Assembly (NCBI GenBank): GCA_902489665.1
Contig: CABUAT010000032.1
Span: forward strand, 1-22,583
DNA length: 22,583 nt
From: an uncultured Collinsella sp.
GTDB taxonomy: Bacteria > Actinomycetota > Coriobacteriia > Coriobacteriales > Coriobacteriaceae
Direction of reading: 5' to 3'
The notes under the pieces are model-generated. The model did not search any database and was not told the DNA's origin. It worked only from the letters and a program-made list of their open reading frames with translations. Shown here one piece after another: positions 14,891-22,532 of this stretch. A program made the translations under genes and the position numbers. Numbering within the stretch: position 1 is the stretch's first letter; the number at the start of each line of letters is the position of its first letter.

Positions 14891-14918
14891 GCGCTCTCCA
14901 ATCGTTTGCGTGCCCACC

Positions 14919-14972
14919 ATTATATAAAAGAGCTGCCCGCGAGTGGTTGCTTTGCGGGCGGCTGGGTATAAG
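14919..14972. promoter_or_regulatory. Divergent promoter region between the 14315-14890 gene and trxA
   Basis: On the minus strand a perfect TATAAT (14919-14924) lies 28 bases upstream of the leftward ATG, giving a short leader; no good -35 box accompanies it. On the plus strand TATAAG (14967-14972) lies about 55 bases before trxA, preceded 17 bases upstream by the weak TGGTTG. The two back-to-back -10 boxes explain the divergent arrangement. Confidence 0.5.
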
Positions 14973-15026
14973 CACGGTCGTACTGAGTTTTACGCGGCCG
15001 AGCCGCGTCGCATTATGGAGGTCACC

Positions 15027-15347
15027 ATGGCTGACATTAATCAGATTACCCCCGAGAACTTCGATTCCATCGTTAACGACAGCCTGCCCGTGCTGGTCGA
15101 TTTTTGGGCACCGTGGTGCGGGCCCTGTCGATCCCTCTCGCCCATCGTTGACGAGGTTGCCGATGAGCTGGCGGGCAAGCTCGCCGTTGCCAAGTGCAAC
15201 GTCGACGACAACCAGGACCTGGCCATGAAGTATGGCGTCATGAGCATCCCCACGCTGATTGTGTTTAAGAACGGCGAGGAGATTGACCGCTCAGTTGGCG
15301 CTCTGCCCAAGGCGAGGCTGCAGGCGCTGCTGGAAAAGCATCTGTAA
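15027..15347 (+). CDS. trxA: Thioredoxin
   Basis: This is a 106-residue cytoplasmic dithiol reductant. The active site WCGPC (C31, C34) follows VLVDFWAP. The buried aspartate (D25) and the cis-proline (P75 in SIPTL) are present, and the C terminus FKNGEEIDRSVGALPKARL is typical. Length is normal for TrxA. I chose the ATG at 15027 because GGAGG lies 6 bases upstream; the longer frame from 14943 would read through the promoter. It is monocistronic, with an intrinsic terminator about 110 bases beyond its stop. Which thioredoxin reductase it works with is not visible here. Confidence 0.96.
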   Translation: MADINQITPENFDSIVNDSLPVLVDFWAPWCGPCRSLSPIVDEVADELAGKLAVAKCNVDDNQDLAMKYGVMSIPTLIVFKNGEEIDRSVGALPKARLQALLEKHL

Positions 15348-15459
15348 TACGCTTGTTACTTACCCGCCGTCTATGAGCGCTTTTGCACCGCTCGCCGGAC
15401 TTCTGGATGCACCGAGTGCAACCACGGATAGTATGGTAATCACAAACAGCCCCCAGTGA

Positions 15460-15496
15460 ACGGGTGCGGGTCAGACAGACTCGCACCCGTTTTCTT
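15460..15496 (+). terminator. Intrinsic terminator after trxA
   Basis: ACGGGTGCGGGTC (15460-15472) pairs with GACTCGCACCCGT (15478-15490), with one G-T wobble and a 5-base loop, followed by TTTCTT. It ends readthrough from trxA before the nikR operon. The 110 bases between the trxA stop and this stem contain no convincing gene, though a short untranslated RNA ending here cannot be excluded. Confidence 0.85.
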
Positions 15497-15568
15497 ATGC
15501 GGCGATGCGCAAAGCGGGCGTAGTAGAATCTGAACCACTGATTAGACCCGTACAAAAGGAGATTTCCC

Positions 15569-15817
15569 ATGCATGACGTCGGAATGAACATGAGCCAGCT
15601 TGCCATGAGCGTCAAGCAGGTCGACGACACGATCGAGCTCGCCCACGAGTGGAGCCATCAGCTGCTGCATGCGACCGAGAACTTTGATATGGAACGCATT
15701 GGTGCCAAGCTCGAGGCCGCCATGGCGGCGCTCCACGAAGCGCACGACGCACTCGAGGGCTACGAGGAGGCCATCGAGGCCGACCATAACTCCGTTGGCT
15801 CCGTAAAGCTGGTGTAG
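15569..15817 (+). CDS. Small helical His-containing protein, co-transcribed with nikR
   Basis: This is an 82-residue acidic protein of unknown function. It looks almost entirely alpha-helical, with amphipathic stretches such as MSVKQVDDTIELAHEWSHQL and IGAKLEAAMAALHEAHDALE, and no membrane segment or signal peptide. Seven histidines are spaced along it (2, 26, 30, 34, 56, 59, 73), several of them one turn apart, which could bind metal. GGAG lies 8 bases before the ATG, and a TAGAAT (-10-like) box sits at 15524-15529. Its stop is one base from the GTG of nikR, so the two are translationally coupled. A nickel-related role is an inference from that coupling alone. Confidence 0.75.
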   Translation: MHDVGMNMSQLAMSVKQVDDTIELAHEWSHQLLHATENFDMERIGAKLEAAMAALHEAHDALEGYEEAIEADHNSVGSVKLV

Positions 15818-15818
15818 C

Positions 15819-16331
15819 GTGACCGAGCACGAGCACACCTGCGATCACGGACACGAGCATTCGCACGGGGCGGACGGTGACGCGGGCTGCCACTGTAGTG
15901 GTTCCGGCTCCGAGCTGGTCCGTTTTTCGGTTACCGCACCCGACGACCTGCTGCGCCGTTTTGACGAGCAGATCGCACGCCGCGGCGACGTGGCCAACCG
16001 ATCCGAGGCCGTGCGCGACCTGATTCGCGCCTCGATCGCCAAGGAGCAGATGCGCACGCCCGATGAGCACGTTATCGGGTCGCTCACCATGATCTACGAC
16101 CATCACACCGGCGATCTGACGCGCCGTCTGGACGAGGTGCAGCACGACTACACCGACGAGATCGTATCGACGATGCACGTGCATTTGGATCACCACAACT
16201 GCTTGGAAATCCTGGCACTCAAGGGTCGCGGCGAGCGCGTCTACGAACTAACCGACCGCCTGCTGGGCCTGCGCGGCGTTAAGCACGGCGAGCTCACGTG
16301 CGCCGCCACCAAGCAGAGCCTGGGGCTGTAG
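15819..16331 (+). CDS. nikR: NikR-type nickel-responsive regulator with a His/Cys-rich N-terminal tail
   Basis: This 170-residue regulator binds DNA when nickel is bound. Residues 1-28 are an unusual His/Cys-rich tail (MTEHEHTCDHGHEHSHGADG continuing to CHC). The ribbon-helix-helix domain follows (about 32-78: VRFSVTAPDDLLRRFDEQIA, then NRSEAVRDLI). The C-terminal ACT-like domain contains the high-affinity nickel ligands H109, H120, H122 and C128 with the same spacing as H76, H87, H89 and C95 of E. coli NikR. GTG at 15819 is the only start keeping one-base spacing to the previous gene. It is followed by a strong terminator and then hypF, so it sits next to a pathway that needs nickel. Confidence 0.93.
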   Translation: MTEHEHTCDHGHEHSHGADGDAGCHCSGSGSELVRFSVTAPDDLLRRFDEQIARRGDVANRSEAVRDLIRASIAKEQMRTPDEHVIGSLTMIYDHHTGDLTRRLDEVQHDYTDEIVSTMHVHLDHHNCLEILALKGRGERVYELTDRLLGLRGVKHGELTCAATKQSLGL

Positions 16332-16360
16332 CGGGATTTCCCGCAGCGCACCTGCCAAAT

Positions 16361-16423
16361 AGGGACAGGTTTGTTTTGGCAGGTTTAGAAGTTTTACCTA
16401 CCAAAATAAACCTGTCCCTTTTT
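16361..16423 (+). terminator. Long hairpin terminator after nikR
   Basis: The 24-base arms 16361-16384 and 16396-16419 pair with one G-T wobble and one C-A mismatch, around an 11-base loop, and are followed by TTTTT. The arms begin AGGGACAGGTTT and end AAACCTGTCCCT. It is 30 bases past the nikR stop. A smaller perfect hairpin, GCGGG-ATTT-CCCGC, precedes it at 16331-16344. The length and the GGGACAGG ends suggest a repeat-derived terminator. Confidence 0.8.
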
Positions 16424-16449
16424 GGTCGGTTTTGATGGGGGGGTGTCGC

Positions 16450-18921
16450 ATGCGGCATGTGCATATTCATGTGACGGGCATTGTGCAGGGCGTTGGCATG
16501 CGACCGTTTGTGTATCGCGAGGCCATGGCACATGGCATTTGCGGATGGGTGCTCAATGCGGGCGACGGCGTGCATATCGAGGCGCACGCTCCGGCCGATG
16601 CGCTCGATGCTTTTGTTGCCGCGCTTTCTGAGCATGCGCCTGCGGCAGCCCGCGTAGAGCATGTCGAGGTTGTGGACTTGGCAGCCAACGGTTGGGATGC
16701 CGCCAACGAACAGGGCTTTCGCATCGTAGCATCGCAGGACCAGACCGCGCACACGACGCTCGTCTCGCCCGACATCGCTACCTGCGACGATTGCCTGCGC
16801 GAATTGTTCGATCCCGCCGACCGACGCTATCACTACCCCTTTATCAACTGCACTAACTGCGGGCCACGCTTTACCATCATCCGATCGCTGCCTTATGACC
16901 GAGCGGCCACATCGATGGACCGTTTCCCCATGTGTCCCAAGTGTGCCGCGGAGTATGCCGACCCACTCGACCGGCGTTTTCACGCGCAACCCGATGCCTG
17001 CTTTGATTGCGGGCCGCATATTACGTGGCGCGAGGCTGTAAACGGCGATGCGTGCGGGAATTCGTCCGCGACACCGGCCGTCGGCACCACACGCGAGGCC
17101 AGCGACGCTATCATCGAGCGCTGCGTTGAGCTGCTGGCCAGCGGTGGCATCGTCGCCATCAAGGGCCTGGGCGGATTCCATCTAGCCTGTGACGCTGCCA
17201 ACGAGCAAGCGGTGGCCGAGTTGCGCCGTCGCAAACGCCGCAGCAACAAACCACTTGCCGTCATGGTGCGCAGTCTTGCTGATACCGAGCGCCTGTGTCA
17301 TATCGACGATGCTGAACGCGATCTGCTCGCTGGCAGTATCCGCCCCATCGTGCTGCTGCGCCGGCGCACTGTTGGCGAGGGCAACGGCGATTCTCCCGAC
17401 GCCCTCGTACTCGCACCGTCCGTCGCGCACGACCTGCCCGAGCTTGGCGTTATGCTCCCCTACACCCCGCTTCAGCATCTTCTGCTTGCAGCTGCCGCGT
17501 CGCACGGTATGCACGCGCTCGTCATGACCAGCGGCAACCTGAGCGAAGAGCCCATCGAGACCGATGACGATCTTGCCTGGGAACGCCTCGTTGCCGCCGG
17601 CATTGCCGACGCGCTGCTCGGCAACGATCGAGCGATTCTCTCGCGCTATGACGATTCCGTGGTGCGCGTGGTTGACGGCGCCGTTATGCCCGTGCGCCGC
17701 GCTCGCGGATATGCACCCCAGCCGCTGCCGTTGCCGGCGCTCGACCGCGCTCCGTCCTGCGTGCTCGCCTGCGGGCCACAACAAAAGGCCACGATTGCGA
17801 TCACGCGTGAAGGGACGAACGGCGAGGCAACCTGTTTTGTGTCGCAGCATATCGGCGATGTTGAAAACGGCGGGACCTTCGATGCCTGGAACGCCGCGCG
17901 CACGCGCTTGGAAGATCTCTTTGATTTGGCGCCCGCCGCCTTGGCCTGCGATTTACACCCCAGATATCTATCGGGCCAGTGGGCGCGCGACCAGGCGCGA
18001 AAATGCAATCTGCCGCTCGTCGAGGTGCAGCACCATCATGCGCATATCGCGAGCGTAATGGCCGAGGCCATCGCCGCGGGCCAGCTTACAACCGACGCGC
18101 GCGTCCTTGGCATCGCCTTTGACGGCACCGGCGCCGGCACCGATGGGACCATTTGGGGCGGCGAGTTTCTTGTTGCCAGCCTTGGCGGCTTTGAGCGCGC
18201 CGCGCATTTGCGCACCTGGGCGCTCCCCGGCGGGGCGGCCTCCGTGCGCGACGCCCGCCGCAACGCCTTTGCCCTGCTCAGTGAGCTCGGCCTGCTCGAG
18301 CACCCAGGCGCCGCTCGGCTTTTGGACAGCCTCGACGAGCAAACGCGCAGCGTGACAGCCACCATGATCGAGCGCGGCATCAACAGCCCGCGTACCAGCA
18401 GCATGGGACGTCTCTTTGATGCCGCGGCAGCGATTCTGGGCATCTGCGACAAGGCAACCTACGAGGGCGAACCCGCCATAGAACTCGAAGCCGCCGCCTG
18501 GCACGCGCTCGACAACGAAATCGCCCATTTTCCCGACGACAACGCCGGCTATTTCGCATCTGGCCCATCGTGGCTGGACGGCCCCTATGTTCTGGATCAG
18601 AAAGCACTCTTTGAGGCACTTTTGGGAGGAATTGAAGCCGGAGCGCCCGCCGACAGGCTCGCACTCGACTTCCATGTCGCCGTCGCGCGCTCCTCGGCGC
18701 GCATCGCCAGCGATATCTGCGTGCACGAGGGCATCGACACCGTCGCGCTCTCGGGCGGCGTGTTCATGAACCGACTTCTGCTTCAGCTCCTCGCCCGCGA
18801 GCTCAAAAGCGCAGGCTTTACTGTCCTTGTCCCCCACACCGTACCCGTCAATGACGGCTGCATCGCCTACGGTCAGGCAGCAGTCGCACGCACTCGTCTT
18901 GCGCAGATTGCATCGCAGTAG
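16450..18921 (+). CDS. hypF: HypF, carbamoyltransferase for [NiFe]-hydrogenase maturation
   Basis: HypF uses carbamoyl phosphate and ATP to carbamoylate the C-terminal cysteine of HypE, the source of the CN ligands. Domains in order in the 823-residue protein: acylphosphatase-like (1-95, VTGIVQGVGMRPFVYREA); two zinc-finger modules with cysteine pairs 112/115, 134/137, 162/165 and 184/187; a YrdC-like domain (about 215-400, IVAIKGLGGFHLACDA); and a Kae1-like domain (about 430-823) with HHHAHIASV, LGIAFDGTGAGTDGTIWGG and ALSGGVFMNRLLL. I chose the ATG at 16450 since seven Gs sit 6 bases upstream and the acylphosphatase domain begins there. It is slightly longer than usual (about 750). It heads hypF-hypC-hypD-hypE and follows the nikR terminator. 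Confidence 0.97.
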   Translation: MRHVHIHVTGIVQGVGMRPFVYREAMAHGICGWVLNAGDGVHIEAHAPADALDAFVAALSEHAPAAARVEHVEVVDLAANGWDAANEQGFRIVASQDQTAHTTLVSPDIATCDDCLRELFDPADRRYHYPFINCTNCGPRFTIIRSLPYDRAATSMDRFPMCPKCAAEYADPLDRRFHAQPDACFDCGPHITWREAVNGDACGNSSATPAVGTTREASDAIIERCVELLASGGIVAIKGLGGFHLACDAANEQAVAELRRRKRRSNKPLAVMVRSLADTERLCHIDDAERDLLAGSIRPIVLLRRRTVGEGNGDSPDALVLAPSVAHDLPELGVMLPYTPLQHLLLAAAASHGMHALVMTSGNLSEEPIETDDDLAWERLVAAGIADALLGNDRAILSRYDDSVVRVVDGAVMPVRRARGYAPQPLPLPALDRAPSCVLACGPQQKATIAITREGTNGEATCFVSQHIGDVENGGTFDAWNAARTRLEDLFDLAPAALACDLHPRYLSGQWARDQARKCNLPLVEVQHHHAHIASVMAEAIAAGQLTTDARVLGIAFDGTGAGTDGTIWGGEFLVASLGGFERAAHLRTWALPGGAASVRDARRNAFALLSELGLLEHPGAARLLDSLDEQTRSVTATMIERGINSPRTSSMGRLFDAAAAILGICDKATYEGEPAIELEAAAWHALDNEIAHFPDDNAGYFASGPSWLDGPYVLDQKALFEALLGGIEAGAPADRLALDFHVAVARSSARIASDICVHEGIDTVALSGGVFMNRLLLQLLARELKSAGFTVLVPHTVPVNDGCIAYGQAAVARTRLAQIASQ

Positions 18922-19055
18922 CTCGCCCTCACACGCCGCTGTGCCCAACCGTCTCACAGGCGTAACGCGTTTGCCCGCGAACCCCGCGAGCGCTACCATC
19001 AACTGATGGATTATTGAGCGCCCGTCCAGCGCAAAGCGTATAAAAGGGGAACAAT

Positions 19056-19316
19056 ATGTGCCTTGCCGTTCCCGGTAAAGTAGTCAAACGCGACGACGAC
19101 CTCAAGGCCACCGTCGACATGATGGGCATCGAGCGCCCCGTGTCGCTGCGACTCGTGCCGACGGCGCAGGTTGGCGACTATATTCTCGTACACGCCGGCT
19201 TTGGCATCCAGATTGTCGACGAGCAGGAAGCACAGGAAACGCTCGAGCTTGTTAATGCCATGTCCGAGCTGGTCGAAGAAGACCAGCTGACCACCAACCC
19301 GGCGGAGGCTTACTAG
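19056..19316 (+). CDS. hypC: HypC, hydrogenase assembly chaperone
   Basis: HypC is an 86-residue chaperone that carries the Fe(CN)2CO group with HypD and docks to the hydrogenase large subunit. The invariant N terminus MCLAVPG with the essential Cys2 is present, followed by the OB-like fold region (VSLRLVPTAQVGDYILVHAG) and a helical tail (EAQETLELVNAMSELVEE). GGGGA lies 6 bases before the ATG. It overlaps the hypD start by one base (TAGTG) and lies 134 bases past hypF in the same direction. The gap holds no terminator I can support, so it is probably part of one operon. Confidence 0.96.
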   Translation: MCLAVPGKVVKRDDDLKATVDMMGIERPVSLRLVPTAQVGDYILVHAGFGIQIVDEQEAQETLELVNAMSELVEEDQLTTNPAEAY

Positions 19317-20428
19317 TGGCGCCCGAGCAGCCGGCGCGCTCCGGTATCGATTTCTCGGCATTCCGCGATCCCAAGCTGGCTCGCGAGCTCATCGAGCGCA
19401 TTCATGAGCTTGTCGGCGACCGCACCATCAACCTTATGGAAGTCTGCGGCACGCATACCGTGAGCATCGGGCGCTATGGCTTTCGCTCCATTATGCCGGC
19501 CGGGCTCAAGCTGCTGAGCGGCCCGGGCTGCCCCGTCTGCGTCACCGCCAACCGCGACATCGACCACGCAATCGCGCTCGCCAACATAGACGGCGCCATC
19601 ATCACCACCTTTGGCGACATGATGCGCGTGCCCGGATCATCCACCTCGCTCGCTGCGCAAAAGGCGGCGGGGCGCGATATCCGTATCGTCTATTCCCCGC
19701 TCGACGCGCTCGACATTGCCGAGCAAAACCCTGATCGCCCGGTCATTTTTATGGGCGTGGGCTTTGAGACTACGACGCCCACCATCGCCGCCGCCATCTT
19801 GGAGGCCGAGGCGCTCGGGCTTTTGAACTTCTCGGTCTATTGCGCCCACAAGACCACGCCGCCGGCGTTGCGCGCCATCGCCAACGACCCCGAGACCGCC
19901 ATCGACGGCTTTATCCTGCCGGGCCACGTCGCCACCATCACGGGCTTGGCGCCCTTTAGCTTTTTGGTCGACGAGTTCGATACCCCGGGCGTGGTCACGG
20001 GATTTGAACCGGTCGATATCCTGCAGGGCATCTGCATGCTGGTCCAGATGGTTGTCGAGGACAGGCCCGCGATCGATAACGCCTACCGCCGTGGCGTCAA
20101 TGCCGACGGCAATCCCGTGGCGCGCCAGCTGGTCGAGCAGGTATTTGAGCCGTGCGATACCACATGGCGTGGATTGGGGCTGATTGCCAACTCGGGCCTT
20201 TCCATCCGCCCCGAGTTCTCGCGCTTTGATGCCCACACTCGCTTTGACGTGCCCGTTGAGGCGACGGTCGAGCCGCGCGGGTGCCGCTGCGGCGACGTGC
20301 TGCGCGGGGCCATTACGCCGAGCAGCTGCCCGCTCTTTGGCCGCATCTGCACGCCCGAGCATCCCGTCGGCCCCTGCATGGTGAGCTCCGAGGGCAGCTG
20401 CGCAGCATATTTCCGCTACCGAGGCTAA
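19316..20428 (+). CDS. hypD: HypD, Fe-S scaffold for hydrogenase Fe(CN)2CO assembly
   Basis: HypD is the redox scaffold on which, with HypC, the Fe(CN)2CO unit is built. The 370-residue protein has the conserved C44 in MEVCGTHT, the C72/C75 pair in GPGCPVC, FMGVGFETTTPT, LPGHVATITG and GFEPVDIL. It ends with the C-terminal cysteines that hold its [4Fe-4S] cluster (GCRCGDV, SSCPLF, GRICTP, GPCMVSS, GSCAAY). GTG at 19316 is used, overlapping the hypC stop by one base with GGAGG upstream. The overlap indicates translational coupling with hypC, fitting the known HypC-HypD complex. Confidence 0.97.
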   Translation: MAPEQPARSGIDFSAFRDPKLARELIERIHELVGDRTINLMEVCGTHTVSIGRYGFRSIMPAGLKLLSGPGCPVCVTANRDIDHAIALANIDGAIITTFGDMMRVPGSSTSLAAQKAAGRDIRIVYSPLDALDIAEQNPDRPVIFMGVGFETTTPTIAAAILEAEALGLLNFSVYCAHKTTPPALRAIANDPETAIDGFILPGHVATITGLAPFSFLVDEFDTPGVVTGFEPVDILQGICMLVQMVVEDRPAIDNAYRRGVNADGNPVARQLVEQVFEPCDTTWRGLGLIANSGLSIRPEFSRFDAHTRFDVPVEATVEPRGCRCGDVLRGAITPSSCPLFGRICTPEHPVGPCMVSSEGSCAAYFRYRG

Positions 20429-20433
20429 TGGGT

Positions 20434-20487
20434 TCCGCCGCTCTAACGAACGGCGGACCGGTCGACGCTACGCCTCACCCATATAAT
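20434..20487 (+). promoter_or_regulatory. hypD-hypE junction: small hairpin and TATAAT box
   Basis: TCCGCCG (20434-20440) and CGGCGGA (20451-20457) form a 7-bp hairpin just after hypD. A perfect TATAAT follows at 20482-20487, 26 bases before the hypE ATG. No convincing -35 box lies 16-18 bases upstream, so an independent hypE promoter is possible but unproven. Confidence 0.35.
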
Positions 20488-20512
20488 TCAACCCACGATT
20501 GGAGTTTTCGAT

Positions 20513-21547
20513 ATGTCCCATAGCGTTACCGATAGCACCGTCCTGCTGGGTCACGGCTCCGGCGGCCAGATGATGAAACGCATCATCGACGAGGTCTTTT
20601 TGGATGCCTTTGGGTCGCCCGAGCTGCTCGAAGGCAACGACGCCGGCGTCGCCGCGCTGCCCGCGAGCGGGCGCATCGCCATGTCGACCGATAGCTTTGT
20701 AGTCTCGCCGCAGTTCTTCCCCGGTGGCAACATCGGCCGCCTCGCCGTGTGCGGAACCGTCAACGACGTCGCGACCTCGGGCGCCAACGTGCGCTACCTG
20801 TCGTGCGGCTTTATCCTCGAAGAGGGCTATCCCATGGATAGGCTCCGCCAGATTGTGCAGACGATGGCCGAAACGGCGCGCGAGGCGGGCGTGTCCATAA
20901 TCACGGGCGACACCAAGGTGGTCGAGCGCGGCGGGGCCGACGGCGTCTACATCAATACCGCCGGCGTGGGCGAGGTACCCGCGGGCGTAGCGCTCAGCGG
21001 CACCAACTGTCAGCCCGGCGATGTCATTCTGGTATCGGGTACGCTGGGCGACCACGGCATCGCCATCATGAGCCAACGCGAGGGCTTGGCGTTTTCGAGC
21101 ACGATCGAAAGCGATGCCGCACCGCTCAACCACCTGATTGCCGACGTTCTGGCCGCAGCACCCGACACACGCTGCTTCCGCGACCCCACGCGCGGTGGCC
21201 TGGCCTCGACGCTCAACGAGTTTGCGCAGGCCAGCGGCGTTGCCATGGAGATCGACGAGGACGATGTGCCCGTGCGCCCCGACGTGCAGGCAGCCTGCGA
21301 GATGCTCGGCTACGATGTGCTGCAGGTGGCAAACGAGGGCAAGATGGTTGCCGTCGTGCCGGCCGAGCAAGCCGATGCCGCGCTGAGCGCCATGCGCGCC
21401 GCCCGCTACGGCGAGAATGCCGCCATCATCGGTCGCGTGCTGCCACTTGCCGAGGGCGCCCATCCCGCCGTGCGCGTGCGCACCGGCTGGGGCTCGACCC
21501 GCATCCTCGACATGCTCGTGGGAGAGCAGCTGCCGAGAATTTGCTAG
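20513..21547 (+). CDS. hypE: HypE, thiocyanate-forming hydrogenase maturase
   Basis: HypE dehydrates the carbamoyl group placed on its C-terminal cysteine by HypF to a thiocyanate and hands the CN to HypC-HypD. The 344-residue protein belongs to the PurM-like ATP-binding family: GHGSGGQMMKRIIDEVF near the start, NDAGVAAL, STDSFVVSPQFFPGGNIGRL, GDTKVVERG and RDPTRGGLASTLNE. It ends exactly with the required PRIC tail, so the catalytic terminal cysteine is intact. GGAG lies 9 bases before the ATG. It completes hypF-C-D-E; hypA and hypB are not in the window. Confidence 0.97.
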   Translation: MSHSVTDSTVLLGHGSGGQMMKRIIDEVFLDAFGSPELLEGNDAGVAALPASGRIAMSTDSFVVSPQFFPGGNIGRLAVCGTVNDVATSGANVRYLSCGFILEEGYPMDRLRQIVQTMAETAREAGVSIITGDTKVVERGGADGVYINTAGVGEVPAGVALSGTNCQPGDVILVSGTLGDHGIAIMSQREGLAFSSTIESDAAPLNHLIADVLAAAPDTRCFRDPTRGGLASTLNEFAQASGVAMEIDEDDVPVRPDVQAACEMLGYDVLQVANEGKMVAVVPAEQADAALSAMRAARYGENAAIIGRVLPLAEGAHPAVRVRTGWGSTRILDMLVGEQLPRIC

Positions 21548-21651
21548 CGACAAAGGCTCAGGGCTATTAAAGATATTCAGATTCCAAACATGCCCGGCAC
21601 GCATGCCCAGTATCATGGGGTGCGTTTTGAAACCCAATGACGGGAGCTTTC

Positions 21652-22320
21652 ATGGCAGCAGCTTTTTCCCATGTGATCTTTGACCTGGACGGCACCATCC
21701 TCAACACGCTCGAGGACCTGGCGGCCGCCGGCAACCATACCTGCGAGATGCATGGCTGGCCCACGTTTGCCGTAGACGAGTACCGCTACAAGGTGGGAAA
21801 CGGCATGCTCAAGCTGGTCGAACGCTTTATGCCTGCCGAGTATGCGGGCGACGGTCGCATGTTTGAGCAGACGCTTGCCGAGTTTAGGGCTTATTACGGC
21901 GAGCACAAGGAGGACCACACCGCCCCCTATGCCGGTACGATCGAGATGCTCGACCGCCTGCGCGCCGCGGGCGTGCAGCTTGCCGTGCTCACCAACAAGG
22001 ACCACGTCTCGGCGGCTCCGCTTATCGAGAAGTATTTTGGTTCCGAGCGCTTTGCGCTGGTGCAGGGCCGCGTCGATGCGTTTCCGCCCAAGCCCGAGGC
22101 GCCTGTTACGCTGCATGTGATGGAGGAGCTGGGCGCCGATCCGTCGACCACGCTCTATGTGGGCGATTCCAATGTCGATATCCTGACCGGTCACAACGCC
22201 GGCCTTAAGAGTGCAGGCGTCAGCTGGGGCTTCCGCGGCCGCGCAGAGCTGGAGTCCGCCGGCGCCGACTACGTGGTGGACACCCAGGACGAGCTAGCGG
22301 CGCTGATTCTGGGCGAGTAA
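21652..22320 (+). CDS. HAD-family phosphatase, phosphoglycolate-phosphatase-like
   Basis: This 222-residue hydrolase of the haloacid dehalogenase superfamily probably removes phosphate from small metabolites. Motif I is FDLDGTI with D11 as nucleophile and D13 as acid/base. A helical cap lies at about 20-85 (subfamily IA). Motif II is VLTNK, the motif III lysine lies in PPKPEAP, and motif IV is YVGDSNVDILTGHNAG. The overall pattern matches Gph/PpaX-type enzymes, but the substrate cannot be read from sequence. I chose the ATG at 21652 because GGGAG lies 7 bases upstream; the ATG at 21637 lacks an RBS. It lies 104 bases after hypE and is probably not functionally linked to it. Confidence 0.9.
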   Translation: MAAAFSHVIFDLDGTILNTLEDLAAAGNHTCEMHGWPTFAVDEYRYKVGNGMLKLVERFMPAEYAGDGRMFEQTLAEFRAYYGEHKEDHTAPYAGTIEMLDRLRAAGVQLAVLTNKDHVSAAPLIEKYFGSERFALVQGRVDAFPPKPEAPVTLHVMEELGADPSTTLYVGDSNVDILTGHNAGLKSAGVSWGFRGRAELESAGADYVVDTQDELAALILGE

Positions 22321-22360
22321 CGAGCGACACTGCTTAACGCAGCTGCGACAATTCTTCCGC

Positions 22361-22532
22361 GCGGAAAGCGCATCCCGTTTTGGAGCTCCGGAATGGGATA
22401 TGCTTTCCGTTTGAGGCGCATCAGGGAAACCGCATCCCGTTTCAGAGCAATATTCCGGGTCGCACTTTCCGCAACCAACCCCATCCGGAAACCGCGACCC
22501 GGAATTTGACCAAAAACCGGGTCGCATCTTCC
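22361..22532. repeat. Palindromic intergenic repeat element, copy B
   Basis: This 172-base segment aligns end to end with 7419-7589 in the same orientation. The last 110 bases (read on the minus strand) need no gap, and the two copies differ by a 15- versus 16-base linker. Modules GGAAAnnGCGACCCGG and GGAAAnnGCATCCCG alternate with their complements, e.g. CCGGGTCGCACTTTCC at 22455-22470. It occupies most of the gap after the phosphatase. Frames open across it have no RBS. The final bases, 22533-22583, show nothing further that I can assign. Confidence 0.75.

Noticed and set aside
19039..19044. TATAAA as a hypC promoter
   Set aside because: It runs directly into the hypC ribosome binding site (AAAAGGGG), so a transcript starting from it would lack the RBS. 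Its nearest -35-like TTGAGC is 19 bases away.
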